Below, in pieces: positions 1 through 8,239 of a stretch of 64,000 nt of DNA. The first letter of the stretch is position 1. Every line of letters starts with the position of its first letter. The notes under the pieces were generated by a model. That model worked only from the letters and a program-made list of their open reading frames with translations, ran no database searches and was not told the DNA's origin. A program made the position numbers and the translations under genes. The stretch covers positions 62,001 through 126,000 of the forward strand of contig CANQFM010000001.1 in the NCBI GenBank assembly GCA_947598825.1, read 5' to 3'. The stretch is from an uncultured Eisenbergiella sp. GTDB lineage: Bacteria; Bacillota; Clostridia; Lachnospirales; Lachnospiraceae.

Positions 1-131
1 GCAAAAAGCAGGATGACCGCAATGGCCGCGACGGCGATGCAGACAGCGGTTACCTTCCGCTGGGCCGCTCTGTCTCTTTCTCTTTTTTCTTCCGTATCAG
101 CACGGAAGTTTTTTGAATTCATAGATTTCAT
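1..131 (-). CDS. N-terminal fragment of a single-pass membrane protein, cut by the window edge
   Basis: The start codon at 131 follows a strong ribosome binding site (GGAGGAGG, about 8 bases upstream). The 43 visible residues begin MKSMNSKNFRADTEE, continue through a charged Lys/Arg/Glu stretch, and run into a hydrophobic helix (about residues 29-43) that is still open at the window edge. This is the layout of a short cytoplasmic tail followed by a membrane anchor with the bulk of the protein outside. No family can be named from this much. It lies downstream of the SGNH gene, behind a gene-free gap of about 250 bases. Confidence 0.6.
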   Translation of the reverse strand, partial: MKSMNSKNFRADTEEKRERDRAAQRKVTAVCIAVAAIAVILLF

Positions 132-383
132 GGGGCTTTCCTCCTCCCATTACCGTTTGTCCGACATTGCCTGCTGAATGTTTTGGCGAGAATTGTCGAA
201 CGAAATGTCGTGCAACAAAGGGCGGATTTTCAGGACCGTCTCTGACTCTGTTTGCACGCAAAGAAAGCGCACGTTTCATGCCTCACCTCTTACTGAAAGA
301 TAAAGGGATCTCACACGATCTGCTGAATCGACTGTGAAAAAACAGAATAGATATCCGAGAATTTCTGATGTGTCTGCATCTTA
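132..383. other. Intergenic region downstream of the SGNH gene
   Basis: This stretch separates the SGNH stop codon from the start of the truncated membrane protein. It is less GC-rich than the genes around it. It must hold the promoter of the gene at 131 if that gene is not read from upstream, but I found no convincing -35/-10 pair. A 60-codon frame runs through it on the minus strand and is not believed. Confidence 0.4.
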
Positions 384-1565
384 TCACAAGGGGCTGATAA
401 CGTCAAGCCCTTTTTCGGTTTTCTTTTTCCCCCTTTCCTCCCTCCAAAAAGGACCGGCGCCGTTTTGTGCCGGCGCCGGCCGCTCTTCTCTTACGATCCC
501 GTGCTGTAAAAGATACTCCTCCCACAGCGGATAGTGTTTTGCTTTCAAATGGATCTGATCGTAGGTCCATCCTTCAAAAAGATTCCCGTTTTCATCGCAG
601 ACAGCCTCATTGACGTCCAGATAAAAAATGTTTCTGTCGTCCGCCAGCGTCTGGAGTTCCACATTGCGCACTTCAATGTTGAAGTTGTTAAAGATCGGAT
701 CCGAGGCGTTTTTCTGCTCCGCCACATGCATGATCGACTGCACGAAAATGATCGCGTCCGGCTGCATCTGGCGGATCTTCATTACCGCGCTGGCATATTC
801 CTCAAAAAAATATTCCGGCGTCCCGGTTCCCATCTCGTTGATCCCCAGCATCAGGTAGATCTTTCCGAACCGATGCTCCCCCAGCGCCTGTTCCAGAGTC
901 TTTTTTTCCCCATCCTCCCGGATGAAAGCCTTGGAACGCTTGAACAGATCAAAGATCGTAAGAGACGTCTGACAGTAAAACGTGGCGTGTTCCGAAATCT
1001 GGCTATATGTCATCAGCCCCTTTGTCCGGGAATCCCCGATGAACAGCGCGTCGTCCATATAGGAGAGATCTACCTGGGAAAAATCGTATTTTATGTCTTC
1101 TTCGAGGTCCTGCTCCGGAACGCTCTCCTCCTGTGCAATGCCGTCTCCCTGTGAGACGCCCTCTTTTTCCGGATGAGCCTGGGCAGCCGCCCCGGTTTCT
1201 TCCTGCATCCTCTCCGAAACCTCCGCCTGAACAGTTGCTTCCTGCTCTGCCAGCGTTTCGGCAGAACGGGAAGATGTCTGTTCTTTCAGCGTTTCGACCG
1301 TCTGAGAAAAAAACTGCTCCCCATCCTTTTGCTCCTGATTTTCTGCGGGCTGCGCCATCACCATCTGCGCTGCTTCCTGTTGCGCCGTCCATGGATAGAT
1401 GCCGTCTTTCGCCCCCAAAAAAAGCACGGACAATATCGGCCTTTGCAGGCTGTCCTGCTCATAGGCCCCGTAAACGCCCTGCCGGTTGGCAAACGCAATG
1501 CCGGTCAATATCAGTCCGCTGACCGCCAACAGTAAAAGCAGCGGGCATGTTTTCCACCATTTCAT
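384..1565 (-). CDS. SGNH/GDSL-type hydrolase with N-terminal membrane anchor (extracellular polymer O-acetylation partner)
   Basis: The protein has 393 residues. Residues 8-26 form a hydrophobic signal anchor. Residues 62-160 are a low-complexity Gln/Glu/Ala stalk. The rest is an SGNH-fold domain with block I GDSR (177-180, Ser179 as nucleophile), a block III-like GINEMG, and the Asp/His block as DQIHLK. It is 17 bases downstream of an MBOAT gene. In such pairs the MBOAT protein carries acetyl across the membrane and the SGNH protein moves it onto, or off, a surface polymer; that role is inferred from the pairing. The last 22 or so codons lie beyond a strong terminator-like hairpin at 446-479, so the C-terminus may be an extension through an old stop or the transcript may end inside the gene. 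Confidence 0.85.
   Translation of the reverse strand: MKWWKTCPLLLLLAVSGLILTGIAFANRQGVYGAYEQDSLQRPILSVLFLGAKDGIYPWTAQQEAAQMVMAQPAENQEQKDGEQFFSQTVETLKEQTSSRSAETLAEQEATVQAEVSERMQEETGAAAQAHPEKEGVSQGDGIAQEESVPEQDLEEDIKYDFSQVDLSYMDDALFIGDSRTKGLMTYSQISEHATFYCQTSLTIFDLFKRSKAFIREDGEKKTLEQALGEHRFGKIYLMLGINEMGTGTPEYFFEEYASAVMKIRQMQPDAIIFVQSIMHVAEQKNASDPIFNNFNIEVRNVELQTLADDRNIFYLDVNEAVCDENGNLFEGWTYDQIHLKAKHYPLWEEYLLQHGIVREERPAPAQNGAGPFWREERGKKKTEKGLDVISPL
446..479 (-). terminator. Terminator-like hairpin inside the 3' end of the SGNH gene
   Basis: On the minus strand a perfect 9-bp stem (CCGGCGCCG / CGGCGCCGG) with an 8-base loop is followed within three bases by five U. This is a textbook intrinsic terminator, but it sits about 65 bases upstream of the in-frame stop codon. 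Confidence 0.6.
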
Positions 1566-1582
1566 CCTGTGTCTCTCCTGCC

Positions 1583-3010
1583 TTAAAAGTTTGCATACAT
1601 AAAAGGGTTATGCGCCGCGTTGGTCAACTGATACACCGAGATCCAGAACAGGACCGCCAGAAGCACGACCACGGGCGCGCTGGAGCGCCTGTCCTCGATC
1701 CGCCGTCCCACCGCCGGAACAGCGCACAGGACGGCAACCGCCAGCGTTGGGGCAAAAACGGACAGCTCCTCCATAAAATCCCCCGGATTGACAGACGATG
1801 GCGCCGCCCCCAAAAAGGGGAACAGCCGCCCAAAATAAACGCCGATCTCCGCCAGGGAAGGCACCGCGAAAACGATCCAGGTCAACGGGATCACAAAAAG
1901 CACATACAGATGGGACAAAAAGGCATGTTGTTCCAGGAAACGCCCCAACCACAGCTTTTCCGTCACCACCAGTGCCCCCAAAAGCAGCCCCCACAGGAGA
2001 AAATTGAGCCCATTGCCGTGCCAGAGTCCCGTCAGGGCCCAGACCAGGAATAGATTGCAGACCGTCCGCCGTTTTCCGGCCCGGCTGCCTCCCAGAGGGA
2101 TATACACATAATCCCGAAACCAGTTTCCCAGCGTCATATGCCATCTTCTGTAAAATTCGCTGACGGACCGGGATGCATAGGGGTAATTGAAATTGCGGAG
2201 GAAGGGAAAACCGATCATCCTGCCCATCCCCGCCGCCATCATGGAATAGCCGGCGAAATCGAAATACAGCCTCAGGGAATAGGCCGCCGCCCCGAGCCAG
2301 GCTAACGGGGTGGAGATGCTTTCAAACCCAATGGTCTGGATATCATTCCAGAGAATGCCCAGTCTGTCCGCCAGCAATACCTTGGCCGCCAGCCCAAATA
2401 CCAGCCATTTCAAGCCATCCTCCACCTGCCGCAGACTGATCTTCCTACAGTGCAGCCCTTCCCTTGCAGTTTGATACCGCATGATCGGCCCCGATACGAT
2501 CTGCGGGAACATGCAAAGATACGCCCCAAACCTGATAAAAGAAGGCTCTGCCTTCGTCGTCCGCCGGTATACATCCGCCAGATAGGATATGCTTTTAAAC
2601 GTATAAAAGCTGATTCCCAGAGGCAAAAGGAAGGATCGGTCGAGGGCGTTGGAAATCTTAAAATAGAAAAGCAGGAGCAGATTGCAGGACACGGCAATAC
2701 ACAAAAGCCCTTTCCTGCGCTCCGGCTTCCCCTCGCCGCTCCCCTCCTGCCGCGTTTCCCCGGCGCCCATTCCCAGGCTTTTCCCAAACAGATAGTTGAC
2801 GGCGGACATGCCCAACAGGACGAAAAAATAGCGCGGCTCCCCCATCGCGTAGAAAAGAAGGCTGCCCAAAAACAAAAGCAGCGGCCGTCCCTTTTGCGGC
2901 ACTATAAAAAAAAGGAGCAAAAAAAGAGGCAGGTACCGAAACAGAAACTCCAGACTGTCAAATACCAGCGTATTGAAAGTATCCAGATTTCCTGTCCCGA
3001 TCCCTGCCAT
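1583..3010 (-). CDS. MBOAT family O-acyltransferase (AlgI/DltB-like)
   Basis: This is a 475-residue polytopic membrane protein. The core has the MBOAT signature RRWHMTLGNWFRDYVYIPLGG and the invariant membrane-embedded histidine in LTGLWHG (His331). The N-terminal FDSLEFLFRYLPLFLLLFF is typical of AlgI-like proteins, which usually start a few residues before this point. The chosen ATG has AAAGGACGG about 10 bases upstream, but initiation nearer residue 15 is possible. It is co-oriented with the SGNH gene and probably hands acetyl groups to it for O-acetylation of a surface glycan. The substrate cannot be read from sequence. It follows ackA by 61 bases without a clear terminator, so it may be read with pta-ackA. 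Confidence 0.9.
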   Translation of the reverse strand: MAGIGTGNLDTFNTLVFDSLEFLFRYLPLFLLLFFIVPQKGRPLLLFLGSLLFYAMGEPRYFFVLLGMSAVNYLFGKSLGMGAGETRQEGSGEGKPERRKGLLCIAVSCNLLLLFYFKISNALDRSFLLPLGISFYTFKSISYLADVYRRTTKAEPSFIRFGAYLCMFPQIVSGPIMRYQTAREGLHCRKISLRQVEDGLKWLVFGLAAKVLLADRLGILWNDIQTIGFESISTPLAWLGAAAYSLRLYFDFAGYSMMAAGMGRMIGFPFLRNFNYPYASRSVSEFYRRWHMTLGNWFRDYVYIPLGGSRAGKRRTVCNLFLVWALTGLWHGNGLNFLLWGLLLGALVVTEKLWLGRFLEQHAFLSHLYVLFVIPLTWIVFAVPSLAEIGVYFGRLFPFLGAAPSSVNPGDFMEELSVFAPTLAVAVLCAVPAVGRRIEDRRSSAPVVVLLAVLFWISVYQLTNAAHNPFMYANF

Positions 3011-3071
3011 TTTCCATTCCGTCCTTTTGCTGACGCTGCGGCCGTCCGTATGCGCGACAGCGCTACAGCCG

Positions 3072-4259
3072 TTATTTCACAAGAGCATAGGTCTGCCTTG
3101 CGATCGCGAGTTCTTCGTTGGTCGGAATCACAAGCACTTTTGTCCTGGAATCAGGCGTCGATATCGCAATCTCTTCCCCGCGCTTTTTGTTGGCCTCCTG
3201 GTCGATCGTGATCCCCAGGTATCCCAGATAATTGCTGCAGATGGCGTTGCGGACGTTGACGCTGTTCTCTCCCACGCCTGCAGTAAAGCAGATCACGTCC
3301 ACCCCGTTCATGGCCGCCACATAAGCGCCGATATATTTTGCCGTGCGAAGCGCAAAGGCTTTCAGCGCCCTGGCCCCCTGCGCGGAACCGTTTTCCAGAT
3401 CCCTGAAATCAGAGGAAAGGCCGCCAGAAAGGCCCAGCACGCCGGATTCTTTGTTCAAAATCGTCATGATCTCGCCGATGGACTTGCCTTCCTTATTGGC
3501 GATGAACTCCAGGATCGCCGGATCCAGATCGCCGCTGCGGGTGCCCATGATCAGCCCCTCCAGCGGGGTCAGGCCCATGGAAGTGTCCACGCATTTGCCG
3601 TTCTTGACTGCGGATATGGAAGCGCCGTTGCCAAGATGGCATACAATAATTTTCAGATCTTCGTAGGGTTTGCCCAGCAGAGCCGCCGCCCGGTGGGAAA
3701 CATAGTCGTGGCTGGTCCCATGGAACCCGTACCGTCTGATCTTGTAATCTTCATAATAGCGATAAGGGATCGCGTACAGATAGGCTTCCTCCGGCATGGT
3801 CTGGTGAAAAGCCGTATCGAAAACGGCCACCATGGGCACGCCCGGCATCAGCGCCTCGCAGGCGTCCACGCCGATCAGGTTCGCCGGATTGTGCAGCGGC
3901 GCCAGGTCGATGCAGTCGCGGATGGCCTGCTTGACCTCCGGCGTGATGACCGTCGCCTCGGCAAAGCTCTCTCCGCCATGCACAATGCGGTGGCCAACGG
4001 CCCCGATCTCCTCCAGACTCCTGACAACCCCCGTCTTTTCAGCGGTCAGGGCGTCCAGAACAAGCTGTATCGCTTCTTTATGGTCGGCCATCGGCACCTG
4101 CCGCACGATCTTCTCCCCGCCGGTGGGCGAGAAGGTGATCTGGCTCCCATCGATACCAATTCTCTCACATAATCCCTTCGCTGTCAACTTCTCCGTCTGC
4201 GCGTCAATAAGCTGAAATTTCAGGGAAGAACTGCCACAGTTGATCACGAGTATATTCAT
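3072..4259 (-). CDS. ackA: Acetate kinase
   Basis: AckA converts acetyl phosphate and ADP to acetate and ATP, the ATP-yielding last step of acetate fermentation. The protein of 395 residues starts MNILVINCGSSSLKFQLID, the family N-terminus. GFHGTSHDYVS, HLGNGASI and the C-terminal FTAGVGEN segment are all present. An upstream in-frame start would add eight residues, but AAGGAGG lies six bases before the ATG at 4259, which decides the start. It follows the pta stop codon by 20 bases, forming the usual pta-ackA pair behind the promoter at 5359-5387. Confidence 0.97.
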   Translation of the reverse strand: MNILVINCGSSSLKFQLIDAQTEKLTAKGLCERIGIDGSQITFSPTGGEKIVRQVPMADHKEAIQLVLDALTAEKTGVVRSLEEIGAVGHRIVHGGESFAEATVITPEVKQAIRDCIDLAPLHNPANLIGVDACEALMPGVPMVAVFDTAFHQTMPEEAYLYAIPYRYYEDYKIRRYGFHGTSHDYVSHRAAALLGKPYEDLKIIVCHLGNGASISAVKNGKCVDTSMGLTPLEGLIMGTRSGDLDPAILEFIANKEGKSIGEIMTILNKESGVLGLSGGLSSDFRDLENGSAQGARALKAFALRTAKYIGAYVAAMNGVDVICFTAGVGENSVNVRNAICSNYLGYLGITIDQEANKKRGEEIAISTPDSRTKVLVIPTNEELAIARQTYALVK

Positions 4260-4279
4260 ATCCATCCTCCTTGCCGGTC

Positions 4280-5284
4280 TCACATGAGCTGCGCCTGCAC
4301 GGCGGTCAGCGCTACGACGCCCACGATATCCTCCCAGGAACAGCCTCTGGAAAGATCGTTGACAGGTTTCGCGATCCCCTGGAGCATCGGGCCGTAGGCT
4401 TCCGCTTTCGCCAGCCTCTGCACCAGCTTATAGCCGATATTGCCGCAGTCCAGGTTCGGGAAAATAAGTACGTTCGCCTTGCCGGCCACTTCGCTGTCGG
4501 GCGCCTTGGCCTTCGCCACCGAGGGCACCAGAGCCGCATCCAACTGCAGTTCCCCGTCCACCACCAGACTGGGGTATTCGCTGCGGGCGATCTCTACGGC
4601 TTTGGCCACCTTATCCACCAGCGCATGCTTGGCGCTGCCCTTCGTGGAATGGGACAGCATCGCCACCACGGGGCGCGCCCCCACCAGGGTCTTAAAGCTC
4701 TTGGCGCTGGTATCGGCGATGGCCGCCAGCTCTTCAGACGTGGGATCCTGATTCAGACCACAGTCCGCAAACAGGAAAGTGCCGCCCTCTCCGTATTCGC
4801 AGTCCGGCACATCCATCAGGAAGAAACCGGAAACCAGCTTCGTTCCGGGCGCAGTCTTTAAAATCTGCAGCGCCGGACGGAGCGTATCCGCCGTCGCATG
4901 GCAGGCCCCGGCCACCATGCCGTCCGCGTCGTTGGCCTTTACCATCACTACCCCAAAGGTAAGATAATCCGTCGTCAGGATCTCCCGCGCCTTCTCCGGC
5001 GTCATCCCCTTATGTTTCCTGGTTTCATACAAAAGATCCACATATTCGTCCAGCTTGCCGCCGCAGTTGTTGGGATCCACCACCCGCACGCCGTTTAAGT
5101 CCAGCTCCAGCCAGTGGGCGCCGTCCATGATCTTTTCTTCATTCCCAACCAGAACCAGGTCCGCAAGCCCCTCTTCCAGAATATGAGAGGCGGCGATCAG
5201 CGTCCTTCTGTCGTTGGTCTCCGGCAATACAATGGTTTTTCTGTCGGCTTTCGCCTTTTCTTTGATAATATCAATATAAGGCAT
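4280..5284 (-). CDS. pta: Phosphate acetyltransferase
   Basis: Pta transfers the acetyl group of acetyl-CoA to phosphate, giving acetyl phosphate for AckA. It is the short class I form (334 residues), with no N-terminal DRTGG or P-loop extension. Family segments include KTIVLPETNDRRTLIA, LTFGVVMVKANDADGMVAGA, FFLMDVP and the C-terminal LSRGCSWEDIVGVVA. It is the first gene of the pta-ackA operon, and a promoter lies 75 to 103 bases upstream. The gene is divergent from tmcAL, whose product uses acetate. Confidence 0.97.
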   Translation of the reverse strand: MPYIDIIKEKAKADRKTIVLPETNDRRTLIAASHILEEGLADLVLVGNEEKIMDGAHWLELDLNGVRVVDPNNCGGKLDEYVDLLYETRKHKGMTPEKAREILTTDYLTFGVVMVKANDADGMVAGACHATADTLRPALQILKTAPGTKLVSGFFLMDVPDCEYGEGGTFLFADCGLNQDPTSEELAAIADTSAKSFKTLVGARPVVAMLSHSTKGSAKHALVDKVAKAVEIARSEYPSLVVDGELQLDAALVPSVAKAKAPDSEVAGKANVLIFPNLDCGNIGYKLVQRLAKAEAYGPMLQGIAKPVNDLSRGCSWEDIVGVVALTAVQAQLM

Positions 5285-5358
5285 CCCCGCACGCTCCTTT
5301 CACGATACTTTTTTCTTTCACAGGGCGCATTCTTCTCCCGCGCTCTGTAACTATTTAC

Positions 5359-5387
5359 ATCATAACATTTTGCAAAATTGTATACAA
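5359..5387 (-). promoter_or_regulatory. Predicted sigma-A promoter of pta-ackA
   Basis: On the minus strand a TTGTAT -35 (5382-5387) and a TATGAT -10 (5359-5364) are separated by exactly 17 bases. This predicts a 5' leader of about 65 bases before the pta start. Confidence 0.6.
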
Positions 5388-5573
5388 GATGTATTTTGTA
5401 TAAAAATTGCACAAAATAAAGCACAATCCGGGGGCGGCTCAGAAAAAATCCCCAATGTTCCCCGGGTCCGTCCTCAGACTCTCCGGCACCTTTGTTAAAA
5501 AAACGTCAATACGCCGCCCTTTCCGGGTGAAAGCGCTTACGCTTCTGTTCCGGACGCCGGACGCATTTGGGAT

Positions 5574-5602
5574 TTGCCATTTCCCACAGGGGCCGTTATA
5601 AT
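5574..5602 (+). promoter_or_regulatory. Predicted sigma-A promoter of tmcAL
   Basis: A TTGCCA -35 (5574-5579) and a perfect TATAAT -10 (5597-5602) have a 17-base spacer. The ribosome binding site AGGAGG at 5633 and the ATG at 5643 follow at the expected distance. Confidence 0.7.
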
Positions 5603-5642
5603 GGGGTCATACCCATTCAATTTTACAAAAACAGGAGGGACT

Positions 5643-6899
5643 ATGAAAGTCGCCGGCATCATTGCGGAATACAACCCGTTTCACAGCGGGCATGCCTATC
5701 ATCTGGAAAAGACGCGCCAAACGACAGGGGCAGACTATATCGTCGCCGTCATGAGCGGCGACTTCGTGCAGCGCGGGGAACCGGCGCTGCTGGATAAATA
5801 TGTGCGGACGCGGATGGCCCTGCTGGGCGGCGCAGATCTGGTGCTGGAGCTTCCGGTCCTCTTCGCCTGCGGCAGCGCCGGGGATTTTGCCGCCGGAGGC
5901 GTTTCCCTGCTGGACAAGCTCGGCGTAGTGGACTATCTGAGCTTCGGCAGCGAATGCGGCCAGACCGGCCCCTTTGAAGAGGCCGCCGATGCCCTGGCCA
6001 AAGAGCCGCCGGAGCTTTCGGAGGCCATCCAGTCGCACCTGCGCAGCGGCCTGTCTTATCCGAAGGCCCGCGCCATGGCCCTGGCGGCCAAATGCCCTTT
6101 TCTGCCAAAGGACTTTTTGTCTGCCCCCAACAATATTCTGGGACTGGAATATGTCGTCGCGCTGCGCCGCCGCGCCAGCGCCATCCGCCCTGTGGCCCTG
6201 CGCCGGGAAGGTATGTCCTATCTGGACCGGGACTGGGAGCCGGACTCTGCCTCTTTCCCCTCCGCCCTGGCCCTGCGCCTGCTGCTCCTTACGGCATCCG
6301 ACGATTTGAGAAACCGACTGCGTCCGGCCGTTTTGTCCGACCAGTGGGAGCTTTGGGAAAATCTGCTTTCAAAAGATAGTTTTCTCTCTTCTTCCGATTT
6401 TACCAAAGAGCTTCGTTACCGCCTGCTGACCGATACGGCGGACGATCTGACGTATTATGCGGATGTGAGCCGGGAGCTTTCCCACAAAATCAAAAAAAGC
6501 CGTATGCGCTTTTCGGACTGGGAAGACCTGTGCGGTCTGCTCAAATCCAAAGAGCTTACATACAGCCGGATCAGCCGCGCCCTGTGCCATATTCTCCTGT
6601 CCGTCGACGCCCAGAGCCAAAAAAACGCCCGGGAAAAGGACTATGTTCCTTACGCCCGTATCCTGGGCTTTCGGAAAACCGCCCGCCCCCTGCTGTCCTG
6701 TATCCGTCAGAACGCTTCCCTGCCCCTTGTGTCCAAACTGGCGGATGCGGTCAGAACCCTGGAGGGCTTCCCCGCCCGGCTGCTGCAGCAGGACATCCTG
6801 GCCGCCGATCTGTATGAGAGCGCCCTGGCTGCCCGGCAGAACCGGCCCATGCGAAGCGAAATCTCCCGGGAACTCATCCTTTTGCCGGACGGGCTTTGA
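5643..6899 (+). CDS. tmcAL: tRNA(Met) cytidine acetate ligase (TmcAL, YlbM family)
   Basis: TmcAL activates acetate with ATP and acetylates the wobble cytidine (C34) of elongator tRNA-Met to N4-acetylcytidine. The 418-residue protein opens MKVAGIIAEYNPFHSGH. The nucleotidyltransferase HxGH motif is at residues 14-17, followed by VAVMSGDFVQRGEPA. The frame is open further upstream, but the ribosome binding site AGGAGG four bases ahead and the promoter at 5574-5602 fix the start. Its 3' end overlaps the convergent MATE gene by 26 bases. Placement beside pta-ackA fits an enzyme whose substrate is acetate; that functional link is inference. Confidence 0.93.
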   Translation: MKVAGIIAEYNPFHSGHAYHLEKTRQTTGADYIVAVMSGDFVQRGEPALLDKYVRTRMALLGGADLVLELPVLFACGSAGDFAAGGVSLLDKLGVVDYLSFGSECGQTGPFEEAADALAKEPPELSEAIQSHLRSGLSYPKARAMALAAKCPFLPKDFLSAPNNILGLEYVVALRRRASAIRPVALRREGMSYLDRDWEPDSASFPSALALRLLLLTASDDLRNRLRPAVLSDQWELWENLLSKDSFLSSSDFTKELRYRLLTDTADDLTYYADVSRELSHKIKKSRMRFSDWEDLCGLLKSKELTYSRISRALCHILLSVDAQSQKNAREKDYVPYARILGFRKTARPLLSCIRQNASLPLVSKLADAVRTLEGFPARLLQQDILAADLYESALAARQNRPMRSEISRELILLPDGL

Positions 6900-8223
6900 G
6901 CTGGCGGACTAAAAGAGGGGCTTCAAACAGGAGCATCACGATCCAGCCTGCCATATTTGCCCAGGCCAGGCTGGAAAATTCCAAAGAAAAAACTTTGAGC
7001 AGGATCACTACCGCCAGCACCCTCCCCAGCATATTCATAAACGTACTCTCAAGCGTCACCTTCAGATCCCCGATCCCGCGGAAAAACCCCTGAATACCGT
7101 TGGTCAGCCCCGGCAAAAGATACATGACGGCGATCAGTCTCAGATAAGAGGTGCCCAGCCTGATCACCTCCGTATTCTCCTCTTCCACGAACAATCCCAT
7201 GATCTGCGGCGCCATGGACAGGATCACGGCAAGCAGCGCCGCCGAATACGCCATTTCAATAAACAATCCACCTGCAAAGCCCCTGCGGATCCGTTCCTCA
7301 TGCCCTGCCCCTTTATTCTGCGCAATAAAGGTCGTCATGGCATGTCCGATATTCTGCTGGGGCGTATAGGCGAAATCGTCCACCCGGTTGACGGCCGCAA
7401 AAGCCGCCATAACGCTGACTCCCTGGGTGTTTACCACCGCCTGGATGATGGTCTTTCCGATCTGCAGGCAGACCTGCTGCAGGGCGCTGGTGCTGCCAAA
7501 GCGCACCGTCTTCCCCAAAAGGGCGCGGTCGAAGACCAGCCAGCGCTTTCCCAGGTTCAAAAGCGGCACCCGCCTGCGGATATAGACCAGGCAAAGCAGA
7601 CAGCTAAGCCCCTGGCTCACCACCGTTGCCAGGGCGCTGCCTGCGACGCCCCAGGACAGCCCCGCCACAAGGAGCAGATCCAGAACCACATTCAGGATCG
7701 CGCAGAGGATCAAAAAGTACAGGGGCGTCCTGCTGTCTCCCAGCGCCCGCAGGGTATTGGCCAGCAGATTGTAAACGAAGGTGAACACCGTCCCCGCAAA
7801 AACAATGGACAGATAGGCAGACGCTTCCGGCACGACCCTGTCGGGCACCCGGATCAGATACAGCAGGGGCCGGACGCAGAGGATCATCACGACGGAAAGG
7901 ACAAGGGAGAAAGCACAGCCGGCCAGCAGCGTGGTGCTGACCTGCCGCTGAAGGGTCTGATAATCCTTCGCCCCGTAATAGGAACTCATCAGGATACTGG
8001 CCCCCATGCACAGCCCGCTGATCAAAAGGATCACGATATTCATAATGGGCGTGGAAGTGCCCACCGCCGCAAGAGCGCCCTCGCCTACAAAGCGCCCCAC
8101 CACAGCGGAATCCACCGCATTGTATAAAAGCTGAAACAGATTTCCCAAAACGAGGGGAATCGTAAAAGCGACCAGAGGCATCACGATGGGGCCTCTGGTC
8201 ATATCGGTCTTTTTTCGTTCCAT
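6874..8223 (-). CDS. MATE family multidrug/toxin efflux transporter
   Basis: This is a 449-residue, twelve-helix cation-coupled exporter with the two repeated MatE halves. The first half opens PLVLGNLFQLLYNAVDSAVVGRFVG and the second repeats the pattern near residue 240. The start chosen (MERKKTDMTRGPIV) is 16 bases after the UPF0210 stop codon. It has only a weak ribosome binding site, so translation may be coupled to UPF0210. An in-frame extension to 8292 would overlap UPF0210 and is not typical of the family. Substrate cannot be predicted. It overlaps the tail of convergent tmcAL. Confidence 0.9.
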   Translation of the reverse strand: MERKKTDMTRGPIVMPLVAFTIPLVLGNLFQLLYNAVDSAVVGRFVGEGALAAVGTSTPIMNIVILLISGLCMGASILMSSYYGAKDYQTLQRQVSTTLLAGCAFSLVLSVVMILCVRPLLYLIRVPDRVVPEASAYLSIVFAGTVFTFVYNLLANTLRALGDSRTPLYFLILCAILNVVLDLLLVAGLSWGVAGSALATVVSQGLSCLLCLVYIRRRVPLLNLGKRWLVFDRALLGKTVRFGSTSALQQVCLQIGKTIIQAVVNTQGVSVMAAFAAVNRVDDFAYTPQQNIGHAMTTFIAQNKGAGHEERIRRGFAGGLFIEMAYSAALLAVILSMAPQIMGLFVEEENTEVIRLGTSYLRLIAVMYLLPGLTNGIQGFFRGIGDLKVTLESTFMNMLGRVLAVVILLKVFSLEFSSLAWANMAGWIVMLLFEAPLLVRQLKARPAKG

Positions 8224-8239
8224 AGAATGTCCGTCATCA

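Larger units (their letters stand above)
5285..5642. other. Divergent intergenic region between pta and tmcAL
   Basis: These 358 bases hold the pta promoter (5359-5387, minus) and the tmcAL promoter (5574-5602, plus). Between them are about 185 bases in which I see no further gene or structured element. The half nearer pta is strikingly AT-rich. Confidence 0.6.

Noticed and set aside
190-225. Possible SOS (LexA) box near CGAAC/GTTCG-like words
   Set aside because: The two half-sites do not have the required spacing, and no gene nearby is recognisable as SOS-controlled.
97-279. 60-codon minus-strand frame with a passable ribosome binding site
   Set aside because: Its composition looks random, it overlaps the start of the truncated membrane protein in another frame, and that gene has a much better ribosome binding site.
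2973-4172. 399-codon plus-strand frame opposite ackA
   Set aside because: It is a long antisense frame produced by the GC-rich codon use of ackA; its translation resembles no protein and the minus strand is unambiguous.
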